This document shows, in pieces, positions 1-9,142 of a stretch of 64,000 bases of DNA. The notes beneath the pieces were generated by a model, which was given only the letters and a program-made list of their open reading frames with translations, was not told where the DNA came from and made no database searches. The DNA comes from Streptomyces cyaneogriseus subsp. noncyanogenus (GTDB lineage Bacteria; Actinomycetota; Actinomycetes; Streptomycetales; Streptomycetaceae): the NCBI RefSeq assembly GCF_000931445.1, contig NZ_CP010849.1, positions 6,448,001 through 6,512,000 on the forward strand. The letters are read 5' to 3'. A program made the position numbers and the translations under genes. Within the stretch, counting starts at the first letter, position 1, and the number at the start of each line of letters is the position of its first letter.

Positions 1-2916
1 CGAGGTCAGCGGCTCGGTCTCCTCCGGGTGGCCCAGGGCGGTGAGTCGGGCGACCGCCGCGTCGAGGCGGGCCAGGGCGGGGACGGGGCGCTCCAGGTAG
101 ATGCCCTCCACGGCACCGGCGAGACGGACGCACTCGGCCCACTCCTCGGCCCACTCCTCGGCGCGGTCCCGCTCCGGTCCCGGCTCGCCGAGCAGGGCGA
201 GCGCCTTCTCCAGGGCGGCCAGGGCGTCCTCGTACGCACCGGCGTAGGCGTTGACCCGACCGTGTTCGTAGGCCAGCGCGGTCTCCAGGGAGCGGCCGCG
301 GGTCCGGTACCCGGCCTCGTGGGCCTCGTCGGCGACCCGGCCGGCGTCGGCGAGGAAGGCGAGGGCGCCGGCCAGGCCGGCCGGGCCCTGCTGCTGGGCC
401 TGGAGGCGCGCGAGTTCCCGCAGGCAGCCGCTGAGCTGCTCGTAGCGCGGGGCCCGGGCATGGGCGGCGAGCGCCTGGTCCGCCGCCTCGCGGGCCCGGC
501 CGAACTCGCCGGACTCGCCGAGGAGTACGGCGGTCTCCGCGGCGATCATGGCGTGGCTTCCCGGGTCGTCGTCCCAGCCGGCCGACTCGGCCGCGAGGGC
601 GGCGAACTCCACCGTGGCGGCCTTGAGGTCCTCTCCCGCGTGCAGCGCTCGGGCACGGGTCAGGCGCAACTGGGCGACGAGCCGGTCGTCCAGTTCCCCG
701 GCGGCGACGTCCGGTTCGGCCAGCAGGGAGTCGAGCAGCGCGATGCAGTCCTCGACGCGGCCCAGGTCCAGGCTGAGCTGGGCCGCGTTGCCGTAGGCGC
801 AGAACGCGTCCGTCCGGTTGCCGTGGCGCAGGTCCAGCTCCGCGCAGCGGGTCAGATGCCGCAGTGCCTCTTCGGGGCGGCCCAGGTGCATGCAGGTCTC
901 GGCCAGATCACCGTGGAGGCGGGCGGTGCCGACCGCGTCGGCGGGCCAGCCGGCGGCCAGTCGCAGACCTTCGGTCAGGTCCGCGTGCGCGGCCCGCGCG
1001 TCCTGGAGGCCGAGGTGGAGCCGGCCGCGCAGTCCGAGCGTGCGGGGCAGGTGCCAGGCGGGGCCGTGCGCCTTGAGCCGGTCGAGGAGGGCGTCGACCT
1101 CGGTGACCGCGGCGGGCAGGTCGCCGGAGAGGGCGTACGTGCTGGCCCGCAGCAGCCGGGCACCGGAGATCTGCCCGCCGATGTCGTGCCGGGTGGCGAA
1201 CGCGTGCAGCTGGTCCACCTCGGCGAGGACGGGCGCGACGTGTCCCTCGCTCCCCGACGCCTGCAGGCGCAGGCCGAGCGCGGTCGCCCGCAGCCGCAGC
1301 AGGCGGGCCTCCTGGTACGGAGTGAGGTCGGGCGCCTCCTCGTGCAGGCGGACCAGGGACGCGTGGGCGGCGGTCAGCGCGGCGGCCTTGGCCTCGGGTC
1401 CGTCGCTGTCCGGCGCGGGCGCCTCGGCGGCGGCGACCAGGGCGCAGGCGCGGGCGAGGACCGCGTGCGCCGGCTCCCCGGCGTCGTCGTACAGACCCGC
1501 GGCCTCCTCGTAGAGACCGGCGGCGACGGCGAACTCGTCCTGCTCACCGGCCCGGCCCGCCTCCTCGGCCAGCAGGTCCGCGCGCAGTCGTACGAGCGGA
1601 CCCACGGCCGGGTCGTCGGGGTGGGTGTAGTCGCGGGCGGTGACGAGCGAGCGCAGCCGGGCCCAGCACGCCTGCGCGTCCGGATGCCCCTGCTCCTCCA
1701 GCGCGCGTGCCCGGAGGACGAGTTCGGGGAGGGGCTCGGGCACCTCCGGGGCGGTACGGGCGGCGGGCGCGGCGACGGGGGCGGCCGGGGTCACGTCGTC
1801 GAGGGTGCGGGGGCGCAGGGTCAGTTCCAGCGCGTCCAGGAGCGGGGCCCGGTCGAGACGGGCCCTGCGGCGGTCGGTGTGGGCCGTGGTGCCGTTGCGG
1901 GCGTCGAACCGGGCGGCGAGGTCGTCGGCGCGGCCCCGCACCTCGGCGCGCAGGCCGGCCACCGTCCAGGTGCGGCCCGCGTGACCGGCGGCGGGCAGTT
2001 CGCCGTGGCCGAGGGACTCGACGCGCTGGAGGAGGACCTCCACGCCGGTGAGGAAGTCGAGCTGGTCCAGCGGTGAGTGGACCTCGTCGAACAGGCTCCG
2101 GTTCTCGGCGAGCAGTTCCAGGCCGCGGGCCTCGTTGCCGGTCAGCGCGCAGAACTCCAGGTGCCGGCCGACCTCCCCGGACATCGAGGGGTTGCGGCGG
2201 CAGCCGCGGTAGCCGGCCAGGTGCAGTTCGCGGGCCCGGTCGGTGCGGCCGGTGCGCAGCAGGGGCAGCAGCGCGTGGGAGACGGAGCGGGCCGGCTCCT
2301 CCTGGCAGGACTCCTTCCCGGCCAGGACGGGCTCCCACACGCGCAGGGACCGTTCGTCGTCGCCCGCCGCGAGGTGGTGCAGGGCGCGCTCGCAGATCTC
2401 GCACGCCTCGCAGTCGCTGAGCCGGGTGCGGGTGCGGCCCGCCCACAGCTCGTAGGCGAGGGCGGTGTCCTCGCCGACGTGGGCGGCGAGCAGGTACGCC
2501 TGCCCGTAGTAGGGCTGGAGGCCGAGGCCGGCCTTCTCGTACCGGTCGCGCATCTCCGTCAGCCACTGGCGCAGGCTGGCCAGCGGTATCTCGGGCAGCG
2601 CGCGCAGGGCGTTGGCCACCCACTTGAACCGCCAGAACAGCATGTGGCGCAGGCGCTCGTCGAAGACGTCGGGCTGCTCGTCGAAGAGCGTGAGCAGGCG
2701 GGCGAAGACGACGGGCGACTTGCGGGGTTCGGAACCGTAGGTGTACGCCTCCTGGAGTTCGAGGAGCGCGTGGACCAGTGCCACCGGGTCCGCGAACTGC
2801 TCGGCCGCGTCGACGAGTTCCTCGGCGGTGACGGTGCGGGTACGACCGTAGGGGCGCCGGTCGTTCTCCCGGAGCGCCTGGTACAGCTCGTCGGTGGTCT
2901 GGGGGGCGGTCGGCAT
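1..2916 (-). CDS. Large TPR-like repeat protein (3' end outside window)
   Basis: A single minus-strand frame stays open from an ATG at 2916 to the window edge, giving 972 residues and no stop, so the C-terminus is missing. The protein is rich in Ala, Leu, Arg and Glu. From about residue 350 it has repeated helical pairs of TPR character, with phrases such as LHLGLQDARAAHADLTEGL and EEALRHLTRCAEL. No signal peptide or membrane segment is visible. The start lies 2 bp from the stop of the HSP90-family gene, so the two are probably co-transcribed. TPR proteins commonly act as HSP90 partners or protein-interaction scaffolds; a role with the adjacent chaperone is inference. I do not recognise a named family. 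Confidence 0.75.
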   Translation of the reverse strand, partial: MPTAPQTTDELYQALRENDRRPYGRTRTVTAEELVDAAEQFADPVALVHALLELQEAYTYGSEPRKSPVVFARLLTLFDEQPDVFDERLRHMLFWRFKWVANALRALPEIPLASLRQWLTEMRDRYEKAGLGLQPYYGQAYLLAAHVGEDTALAYELWAGRTRTRLSDCEACEICERALHHLAAGDDERSLRVWEPVLAGKESCQEEPARSVSHALLPLLRTGRTDRARELHLAGYRGCRRNPSMSGEVGRHLEFCALTGNEARGLELLAENRSLFDEVHSPLDQLDFLTGVEVLLQRVESLGHGELPAAGHAGRTWTVAGLRAEVRGRADDLAARFDARNGTTAHTDRRRARLDRAPLLDALELTLRPRTLDDVTPAAPVAAPAARTAPEVPEPLPELVLRARALEEQGHPDAQACWARLRSLVTARDYTHPDDPAVGPLVRLRADLLAEEAGRAGEQDEFAVAAGLYEEAAGLYDDAGEPAHAVLARACALVAAAEAPAPDSDGPEAKAAALTAAHASLVRLHEEAPDLTPYQEARLLRLRATALGLRLQASGSEGHVAPVLAEVDQLHAFATRHDIGGQISGARLLRASTYALSGDLPAAVTEVDALLDRLKAHGPAWHLPRTLGLRGRLHLGLQDARAAHADLTEGLRLAAGWPADAVGTARLHGDLAETCMHLGRPEEALRHLTRCAELDLRHGNRTDAFCAYGNAAQLSLDLGRVEDCIALLDSLLAEPDVAAGELDDRLVAQLRLTRARALHAGEDLKAATVEFAALAAESAGWDDDPGSHAMIAAETAVLLGESGEFGRAREAADQALAAHARAPRYEQLSGCLRELARLQAQQQGPAGLAGALAFLADAGRVADEAHEAGYRTRGRSLETALAYEHGRVNAYAGAYEDALAALEKALALLGEPGPERDRAEEWAEEWAECVRLAGAVEGIYLERPVPALARLDAAVARLTALGHPEETEPLTS

Positions 2917-2918
2917 CG

Positions 2919-4802
2919 TCAGCTGTCCTTGTGGAGGGCGTGGGCGAGAAGGTCGAGGAAGGAGCGGTTGATGAGGCTCGACTCGGCGGGCCTGAGCGGA
3001 CGCCGGGACAGCAGCGCGGCCTGCCCGTAGAGGGCTTCGGCGCTGGTGCGGGCCAGGTCGGGCTCGTCGATGGCGACGGCGGTGCGGACCAGCGGGTTGA
3101 GCTGGTTGAGGATCAGCTGGGCCCGGGGTGCCTCCTGGCGCAGGGCGCCGAGGATGTCGCCCCACAGGCCCTCTCCCTGCTCACGGGCGAGCTGGGAGCG
3201 GGTGCGCTCGTGCCGGGCCTCGCGGCTGTCGATGAGGAGGGCGGGGGCGGAGGCGGGCTGGAAGGTGCGCAGCGCGACGTCGCAGTCGAAGACGGCGAGG
3301 GCGTCGCGGGCCAGGGCGAGGTAGGCGGCGGCGGCCAGCTCCGTCTCCCGGTCGACGGGGTCGAGGTGGGCGGTGAGGGTCGCCGGGTCGAGGTCGGCGA
3401 CGACGGCCTCGGGCCGGATCTCGGGCAGCCGGTGGACCAGTTCGCGGTCATAGGTGTAGCCGCCGTTGACGACGCCGAGCCCGGCGGCCGAGGCGATCGC
3501 CGCGACCTGCCGGAACTCCTCCACGCTGGACGTCACGAGCAGGGTGCGGTGGGTGCGGGCGAACTCGTCGAGGGTGGCGTGCCCGTCGGTGGTCTCGAAC
3601 GGCAGCCAGGGCAGCAGCATCCGCAGGATCTCGTCGTCGTGCACCGCGAGCGACTTCACGGCCAGGTGGTGGGTCTGGAGGAAACGGGCGAGCAGGTCCG
3701 GGTCGTTGGCGGCGGTCCGGGCGATCCACGCGCGCAGCCGGTCGGCGAGGGCGTCGCGGACGGCGGCGAGCGTGTCGTCCTCGTACAGCGACTCGCGGGA
3801 CGCCGTCGGGCGCAGGTGCTCGGCGTCGACGACGCAGCGGACGAAGAACGCCCATTCGGGCAGGAGCTCCTCGGCCTGCTCGGACAGCAGCATGCCCTTG
3901 ACGTGCACCCGGTGGCCGTGGCGGCGCCCGGCCGGCACCGTTTCGGGCAGCACGCAGGCGATGCCCTTCAGGCCGACGGCGGGCAGGTCGAGCTCGATGG
4001 TGTCCAGCGGCGTGAAGCCGAAGACCTCCTCGCCGTACGCGGCCAGCGCGCGGGAGCGGGCTCCGGGGGTCGGGTACGTACGCGCCCACGGCGCCGGCTC
4101 GGGGTTGACGGGCGCGCCCGGGCCGCCCGTGCCGTCGTCGAAGGCCACCGGGTGGCGCAGCAGGGAGCCGAAGTGCCGGGCCAGCGCGTGCACCTGTGCC
4201 GGACGGGTCCACTCGCCCGCGTCGGCGCGTGGCGTCAGCGTGACGGTGGTGCCGGGCCGGGGGCGTGCGGAAGCGGGCAGGGTACGGACGGTGTAGCTGC
4301 CGTCGCCGCGTCCCCGCCACTCCACCACGAGGGCGTCGGGGGTGCGGGCGGAGCGGCTCAGGACGTGGATCTCGTCCGCGACCAGGAAGCAGGAGAGCAA
4401 CCCGATGCCGAACTGGCCGATGAAGTCACCGCGTTGCTCGGCGATCCTCCCCCAGCCTGGGATCGGCTCGTCCGCTGAGTCCCCCGTGACGCGCTTGCTG
4501 CTGCGGCCGATCGTGGCGAGGAAGGTGTGCACGTCGGCCTCGGTGAGACCGACCCCGTCGTCCTCGACGCGTACCACCGAACCGTCGGCGTACAGGCGGA
4601 TGCCGAAGGCGCCGGCGGGGGCGGCCGGTTCGAGGCCGTACCGGGCGGTCAGCGCGTCCACCGCGTTCTGCATCAGTTCGCGCAGGTAGACACGGGGACT
4701 GGAGTAGAGGTGGTGGGAGAGGAGATCGACGAGGCCGCGCAGATCCACCTGGAAGGTGCGGTCGGCGCCGGCCTGGTTGGCGGCGGTGTCGGGCAGAGTC
4801 AT
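2919..4802 (-). CDS. HSP90-family (HtpG-like) GHKL ATPase chaperone
   Basis: This 627-residue protein has an N-terminal GHKL ATPase domain. The N-box is in RELMQNAVDAL (Glu42, Asn46), the DxGxG motif in EDDGVGLT (about residues 80-87), and the glycine-rich lid in GQFGIG (about 129-134). The length matches bacterial HtpG, but the middle and C-terminal regions look divergent, as in the actinobacterial proteins annotated only as HSP90 family. HSP90 proteins bind ATP and remodel client proteins in the cytoplasm. It sits between a hypothetical gene upstream and a very large TPR-like gene that starts 2 bp after its stop. That context suggests a specialised chaperone/scaffold pair rather than the general heat-shock protein, which is inference. 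Confidence 0.88.
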   Translation of the reverse strand: MTLPDTAANQAGADRTFQVDLRGLVDLLSHHLYSSPRVYLRELMQNAVDALTARYGLEPAAPAGAFGIRLYADGSVVRVEDDGVGLTEADVHTFLATIGRSSKRVTGDSADEPIPGWGRIAEQRGDFIGQFGIGLLSCFLVADEIHVLSRSARTPDALVVEWRGRGDGSYTVRTLPASARPRPGTTVTLTPRADAGEWTRPAQVHALARHFGSLLRHPVAFDDGTGGPGAPVNPEPAPWARTYPTPGARSRALAAYGEEVFGFTPLDTIELDLPAVGLKGIACVLPETVPAGRRHGHRVHVKGMLLSEQAEELLPEWAFFVRCVVDAEHLRPTASRESLYEDDTLAAVRDALADRLRAWIARTAANDPDLLARFLQTHHLAVKSLAVHDDEILRMLLPWLPFETTDGHATLDEFARTHRTLLVTSSVEEFRQVAAIASAAGLGVVNGGYTYDRELVHRLPEIRPEAVVADLDPATLTAHLDPVDRETELAAAAYLALARDALAVFDCDVALRTFQPASAPALLIDSREARHERTRSQLAREQGEGLWGDILGALRQEAPRAQLILNQLNPLVRTAVAIDEPDLARTSAEALYGQAALLSRRPLRPAESSLINRSFLDLLAHALHKDS

Positions 4803-4861
4803 CGGGCAGTCCGGGGTGGGAGAGATGAAAGGGCGGTGGCTGGACCGGGAGCGGCGTGTGC

Positions 4862-5848
4862 TCAGGCGCGGCGGTGGTGGCGGGCGAACCGCTTCTCGGG
4901 CTCCGCCAGGTAGGTCCAGGGCCAGTCGGTGTAGGCGCCGTCGAGTGCCTGGAAGACGCGCCGGATCGTGTGACGCTCGTCGGCCAGCGACAGGGCCATG
5001 GCGAACATGTTGAAGTCGTGCTGCCAGCCAGGGCGGCGCACATAGGCGGGGTGCAGGATGCTGTGATCGACGGCCGCCCGCAACTCGGCCCGGATCTCAT
5101 CGGTTTCGAGGCAGTCCCCGCGCTCCGACTCGACCCAGTCCTCGATGTGCGCCATGGCGATCACGCAGCCGAGGCGGTGCCCCTGCGGGGCGCGGGCGAG
5201 CGCGTCGCGGGCGAACGCCAGGGCCTGGCCGGACTCGCCGCCCCAGCGGGGCTGCAACTGCGACACCCACTCGACGTGGGTCTCCAGGTCCAGCGGGTCG
5301 CGGCGCAGGGCGGCGTCGAGCCGGGCCTCGTTGACGGCGGGGCCCAGCGACATGCCGCGGCCGGAGGTGAGGAGGCGGCGCCACGGCGTGACCCACTCCG
5401 GCCGCAGCTCGGCGGCCTCGAGCAGATGCTCCTCGGCGATCTCGAGCCGCTCGTGGAAGAGCCGCCACTGCTCCTGTGTGACGTTCACGGCACGCGCGGC
5501 GGTGCGCGCCTCCCAGCCCCAGGCGATGTGGCGCGCACCGGATATCAGCAGGGCCGTCGCCCGGTGCTCCTTGTCCTCCTCGACGGCCCGGCCGATCCAG
5601 TCCTGCACACCGTCGAGGTCGGCCAGCTCATCGAGGACCAGGTGGTCGCGGCCGAGGTCGAAGAGGGCCAGGGCCGCCTTGACCGCCGTCCAGTCACCCG
5701 CGTCGGCCGCCTCCACCAGCGCGAGCACCCGCGCGTCCCCGAGCGCGCGCAGCGTGTACATCCCGTTCTTCTGCCTGCGCGGGACGGGAAGGGCATGCGG
5801 ATCCGCCACCGGTCTCCCCGCACCCCTGCCGAACAGCTTGCCGAACAT
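4862..5848 (-). CDS. Hypothetical protein with helical repeats (possibly DUF4034-like)
   Basis: The open frame runs upstream to 6283, but the ATG at 5848 is preferred. It begins MFGKLFGRGAGRP, has a GGGAGG-like ribosome site about 9 bases upstream, and the residues before it look non-coding. The result is 328 residues, rich in Trp, Ala, Glu and Arg. It has helical segments such as WTAVKAALALFDLGRDHLVL and later repeats around FARDALARAPQGHRLGCVIA, typical of alpha-solenoid proteins. No signal peptide or catalytic motif is evident. It precedes the HSP90-family gene by about 60 bp on the same strand, so co-transcription is likely. The resemblance to DUF4034 proteins is from memory and uncertain. 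Confidence 0.7.
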   Translation of the reverse strand: MFGKLFGRGAGRPVADPHALPVPRRQKNGMYTLRALGDARVLALVEAADAGDWTAVKAALALFDLGRDHLVLDELADLDGVQDWIGRAVEEDKEHRATALLISGARHIAWGWEARTAARAVNVTQEQWRLFHERLEIAEEHLLEAAELRPEWVTPWRRLLTSGRGMSLGPAVNEARLDAALRRDPLDLETHVEWVSQLQPRWGGESGQALAFARDALARAPQGHRLGCVIAMAHIEDWVESERGDCLETDEIRAELRAAVDHSILHPAYVRRPGWQHDFNMFAMALSLADERHTIRRVFQALDGAYTDWPWTYLAEPEKRFARHHRRA

Positions 5849-5925
5849 GCCGCGCCCTCCCCTGGTCCTGCTTGATCGTCCGGTGCAGCATAAAGGGCCC
5901 CACCGACACCGCTTCCACGCAGTTT

Positions 5926-6202
5926 TCATCGGGGCTTCACGGGGCGCTGGCCGGCGGTGACGTGTGCGATGCCGTGTTCGTAGACGGCCAGGAAGAGGGC
6001 GTCCTTGCTGGTGGTGCGGTCGTACAGGGCGCGTGGAGCGACCTGGGCGCGCTCGCAGACCGCGGCGATGGTGAAGGCCTCGTAGCCGTTTTCCTCGATC
6101 AGTGCGACGTCGGCGTCCAGGACGCGCCCACGCCTGGCGGGTGCGTTCCTGGCCCGGTTCCCGGATCGTCAGGTCGTCCGCGAGCTCTGCTGAGGTGCCC
6201 AT
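5926..6202 (-). pseudogene. Truncated, frameshifted TetR-family regulator
   Basis: From an ATG at 6202 the frame reads MGTSAELADDLTIREPGQ and then breaks near a GGG run at about 6126. In the next frame it continues as a recognisable TetR DNA-binding domain (ALIEENGYEAFTIAAV, then ALYDRTTSKDALFLAVYEHG). A TGA at 5926-5928 ends it after about 90 residues, so the ligand-binding half is absent. Removing one G from the run would restore the frame, so that shift could be a sequencing error. The missing C-terminal domain would remain a real truncation. It lies between the hypothetical protein at 4.9-5.8 kb and the integrase scar. Confidence 0.65.
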
Positions 6203-6318
6203 GGCCTCCGGGCGCCGACGCGGCGAACGCCGATGCCGGCCGCGGACCGTTTCCGTCGACACCCCTGTCATGAGGAGCCGCACATGCCCACATCGGGGCA
6301 GTCCCCGCGGTCATCGTC

Positions 6319-6742
6319 GTGTTCACGAATCCTCCCGAGGGCCCAGGCGCCGGCCAGGCCATCGCGTGCGCCGCAGGGCTTCTCGCCGTCGCGGTGATCG
6401 GCAGCATCATCGCAGCCATTGCCCTTGCCGCGATCGGCGCGGAGAGCGACCTGACGCCCAACCTCACGCCGGGAGTCATGTACGCTGCGGTCGCTGTCGT
6501 CATCGCACTTGTCGACATAGTCGCGGCGTTCGAAATCCTCGCCTCCCTCGCCCTGCCACAGGCCCGGCTGATCCTGCTGCTCATCACCGGAGCAGTCGGA
6601 TCTCTGGGCGTCTTCTTCACCGCCCTTGCCCTCGGCGACAGCGTGGCCACCCATCCGTCACATCCGCCGTCCCCGGGAGGCCTACACCACCACCCTCGTC
6701 ACCAGCACGTACACCGCATTCCTTCTGCTCCTTGTGCCCTGA
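6319..6742 (+). pseudogene. Small membrane protein, apparently frameshifted
   Basis: A GTG at 6319 opens a frame with three clear hydrophobic segments: AIACAAGLLAVAVIGSIIAA, MYAAVAVVIALVDIVAAFEI and ARLILLLITGAVGSLGVFFT. At about 6646-6652 (CCACCC) the sensible reading moves to the next frame and ends REAYTTTLVTSTYTAFLLLL-VP-stop at 6742, supplying a fourth helix. The original frame stays open to 7053 but becomes His/Pro/Arg-rich filler. The corrected product is about 140 residues with four membrane spans. Either a one-base homopolymer sequencing error or a true lesion explains this. I do not recognise the family. It may belong to the element whose integrase fragment follows. Confidence 0.5.
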
Positions 6743-6789
6743 CAGGCCCGGTCCACCGCTCTCCCGCCCTGCTGTACGTGAAACGCGTG

Positions 6790-7036
6790 ACGGCCCGCGG
6801 CGGCCGCCGCTCCCGAGGGCGCCGACGGCGAAAACTGTCCTCGCAGGGTCCGTCTGTACGATGCTCGGGCGTCTTGCCTCACGTACCTCGCCAACAAGGG
6901 GGTGCCGGATCACCTCCTCGCCATGTGGGCCGGACACTCGAACGTGAAGACGACGAAGAGGTGGTACGTGAAGCCGGGCGTCGCGGACCTGCTTCCAGCA
7001 GCGGAGGCATGGGGAGGTCTCGCAGGGGGCGTGTGA
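6790..7036 (+). pseudogene. C-terminal fragment of a tyrosine site-specific integrase
   Basis: The frame reads RLYDARASCLTYLANKGVP, then a GHSNVKTTKRWYVKP segment, and ends at TGA 7034-7036. This matches the C-terminal catalytic box of actinobacterial phage and plasmid integrases: an Arg-containing block, the Gly-His pair of box II and the nucleophilic Tyr in RWYV. The first residues after an in-frame stop near 6787 have no integrase character. About 80 residues remain of a protein normally near 400, so it cannot be functional. It marks a past integration or deletion immediately upstream of the PcaDC gene. No tRNA attachment site was seen nearby. Confidence 0.7.
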
Positions 7037-7065
7037 CAGATCGTGACAGATGAAGGTGTGAACCC

Positions 7066-8376
7066 GTGAGCGAAGCCAAGATCGAAACGCTGCAATACCG
7101 CTTTGACGGGCCAGAAGACGCCCCTGTCCTGATCTTGGGACCGTCCCTCGGTACCACATGGCATATGTGGGACCGGCAGGTCCCCGAGCTGGCCAAGCAG
7201 TGGCGGGTGGTCCGCTTCGACCTGCCGGGGCACGGGGGTGCACCGGCTCATCCGGCGGACTCCGTCGCCGAGCTGACGAACCGTCTGCTCGCCACGCTCG
7301 ACGGGCTCGGCGTGCAGCGGTTCGGTTACGCGGGATGCGCGTTCGGCGGCGCGATCGGCGTGGAGCTGGCGCTGCGCCACCCCGAGCGCCTCGCTTCCCT
7401 GGCGCTGATCGCCGCCTCGCCGAGGTTCGGCACGGCCGACGAGTTCCGGCAGCGCGGCGTGGTCGTGCGGACCAACGGGCTCGACCCCATCGCCCGTACC
7501 GCCCCCGACCGGTGGTTCACCGCCGGGTTCGCCGCGGCGCAGCCCGCCATCACCGAGTGGGCCGTGCAGATGGTCCGCACCACCGACCCCGGCTGCTACA
7601 TCGCCGCCTGCGAGGCGCTCGCCGCGTTCGACGTGCGGGCCGAGCTGGGCCGGGTCGGCGTGCCCACCCTCGTCCTCGTCGGCTCCGACGACCAGGTCAC
7701 CGGCCCCGCCGAGGCCCGCACGCTGGTCGCCGGCATCCCCGACGCCCGCCTCGCGGTCGTCCCCGGCGCCTCGCACCTGGTCCCCGTCGAACAGCCCGTC
7801 GCCGTCACCGACCTGCTGACGACGCACTTCGGCACCGCCTGGCAGCCCGTGCACGACTCCTCCACCGGACAGATCGCGATCCCCGCGGCGCCCGTCCGTC
7901 CGGTCCCGGCCGCGACCGTGCCGCCGCAGGCCGTGCCGGTCGCGCCGGTCGCCGAGATCGCCCCGGCCGTGGCCCCGCCCCAGCCCGACCAGCGCCCCGA
8001 CCCGTACGACGCGGGGCTCAGGATGCGCCGCGACGTGCTGGGCGACGCGCACGTCGACGGGGCGCTGGCGGAGGCCGGCGACTTCGCCGGGGACTTCCAG
8101 GAGTTCCTCACCCGCTACACCTGGGGCGAGATCTGGAACCGGCCCGGTCTGGACCGCCGTACCCGCTCCTGTGTCGCCCTCACCGCCCTGGCCGCCGGCG
8201 GTCACCTGGAGGACCTGGCCGCCCACACCCGGGCCGCCCTGCGCAACGGGCTCACCCCGGACGAGATCAAGGAAGTACTGCTCCAGACGGCCGTCTACTG
8301 CGGTGTGCCCGCCGCGAACCGGGCCTTCCGGGTGGCCCAGCAGGTGGTGCGGGAGGAGACCACGCCCCAGGAGTGA
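7066..8376 (+). CDS. pcaL: Bifunctional 3-oxoadipate enol-lactonase / 4-carboxymuconolactone decarboxylase fusion
   Basis: The 436-residue protein starts at a GTG preceded by GAAGG. Residues 1-260 form an alpha/beta-hydrolase (PcaD-like: oxyanion-side FDLPGHG, acid region GSDDQVTGP, histidine in GASHLVPVEQP). After a Pro/Ala-rich linker, residues about 305-430 match carboxymuconolactone decarboxylase (LRMRRDVLGDAHVDGAL, then EIKEVLLQTAVYCGVPAANR). The two activities catalyse consecutive steps of the protocatechuate branch of the beta-ketoadipate pathway, and the fusion is known from Streptomyces as PcaL. The rest of a pca cluster is not adjacent. The nucleophile elbow reads G-C-A-F-G, with Ala92 where the usual catalytic serine would be, so lactonase activity is in question. 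Confidence 0.85.
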   Translation: MSEAKIETLQYRFDGPEDAPVLILGPSLGTTWHMWDRQVPELAKQWRVVRFDLPGHGGAPAHPADSVAELTNRLLATLDGLGVQRFGYAGCAFGGAIGVELALRHPERLASLALIAASPRFGTADEFRQRGVVVRTNGLDPIARTAPDRWFTAGFAAAQPAITEWAVQMVRTTDPGCYIAACEALAAFDVRAELGRVGVPTLVLVGSDDQVTGPAEARTLVAGIPDARLAVVPGASHLVPVEQPVAVTDLLTTHFGTAWQPVHDSSTGQIAIPAAPVRPVPAATVPPQAVPVAPVAEIAPAVAPPQPDQRPDPYDAGLRMRRDVLGDAHVDGALAEAGDFAGDFQEFLTRYTWGEIWNRPGLDRRTRSCVALTALAAGGHLEDLAAHTRAALRNGLTPDEIKEVLLQTAVYCGVPAANRAFRVAQQVVREETTPQE

Positions 8377-8443
8377 GCCGGGGGCGGCGCGGACCGGGGC
8401 GGCCGGGCGCGCTCCGGCGGTGCCGCGGAGGCAGGATGGACCC

Positions 8444-9079
8444 ATGAAGCTCATCAAGAAGTCGCACGCCTGCGTCCGGCTGGAGAAGGACGGGCAGACG
8501 CTCGTCCTGGACCCGGGCGGATTCAGCGAGGAGGACGCCGCGCTCGGCGCGGACGCGATCCTCGTCACCCACGAGCACCCCGACCACTTCGACGAGCTGC
8601 GGCTGCGGGCCGCGATGGAGATCAACCCGGCCGCGCGGATCTGGACCCTGAAGGCGGTCGCGGAGAAGATCTCCGCGGCGTTCCCGGGCCGTGTGCACAC
8701 CGTCGGCCACGGCGACACCTTCACCGCCGCCGGCTTCGACGTCCAGGTCCACGGCGAGCTGCACGCGGTGATCCACCCGGACATGCCGCGGATCACCAAC
8801 GTCGGCTTCCTTCTCGACGGCGGCAAGGTCTTCCACCCCGGCGACGCCCTCACCGTCCCCGGCCACCCGGTGGAGACCCTGATGCTGCCGGTGATGGCCC
8901 CCTGGAACAAGATCTCCGAGGTGATCGACTACGTACGCGAGGTGCGGCCGCGGCGCGCCTACGACATCCACGACGCCCTCCTGACCGACCTCGCCCGCCC
9001 GATCTACGACCGGCAGATCGGGCAGCTCGGCGGCGCGGAGCACCTGCGGCTGACGCCGGGGGACAGCGCCGAGGTGTGA
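8444..9079 (+). CDS. MBL-fold metal-dependent hydrolase
   Basis: This 211-residue protein begins MKLIKKSHACVRLEKDG at an ATG 8 bases after GGATGG. It contains the metallo-beta-lactamase metal motif HxHxDH in VTHEHPDHFDE, a downstream GELHAVIHPDMP segment and HPGDALTVPG, which would supply the bridging metal ligand. It resembles the UlaG/YtnP-like group of small MBL proteins, whose substrates are mostly unknown. It is cytoplasmic, with no signal sequence. It lies 67 bp after the PcaDC gene and 63 bp before exonuclease III, all on the plus strand. A shared transcript is possible but no functional link is evident. Confidence 0.85.
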   Translation: MKLIKKSHACVRLEKDGQTLVLDPGGFSEEDAALGADAILVTHEHPDHFDELRLRAAMEINPAARIWTLKAVAEKISAAFPGRVHTVGHGDTFTAAGFDVQVHGELHAVIHPDMPRITNVGFLLDGGKVFHPGDALTVPGHPVETLMLPVMAPWNKISEVIDYVREVRPRRAYDIHDALLTDLARPIYDRQIGQLGGAEHLRLTPGDSAEV

Positions 9080-9142
9080 GCCGGAGCGCGGGCGGGACCC
9101 GGCGGGGGAGGGTTGTCGGTGCCGCCGGGTAGGTTGTGAGGC

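Noticed and set aside
28..2076. Long plus-strand open frame of 682 codons opposite the TPR-like gene
   Set aside because: It is an antisense shadow caused by high third-position GC; composition is Gly/Val/Arg-rich without family resemblance.
6319..7053. Single 244-residue protein
   Set aside because: After about residue 112 the reading becomes His/Pro/Arg filler while the neighbouring frame carries a sensible membrane helix and stop, and a third frame carries integrase sequence.
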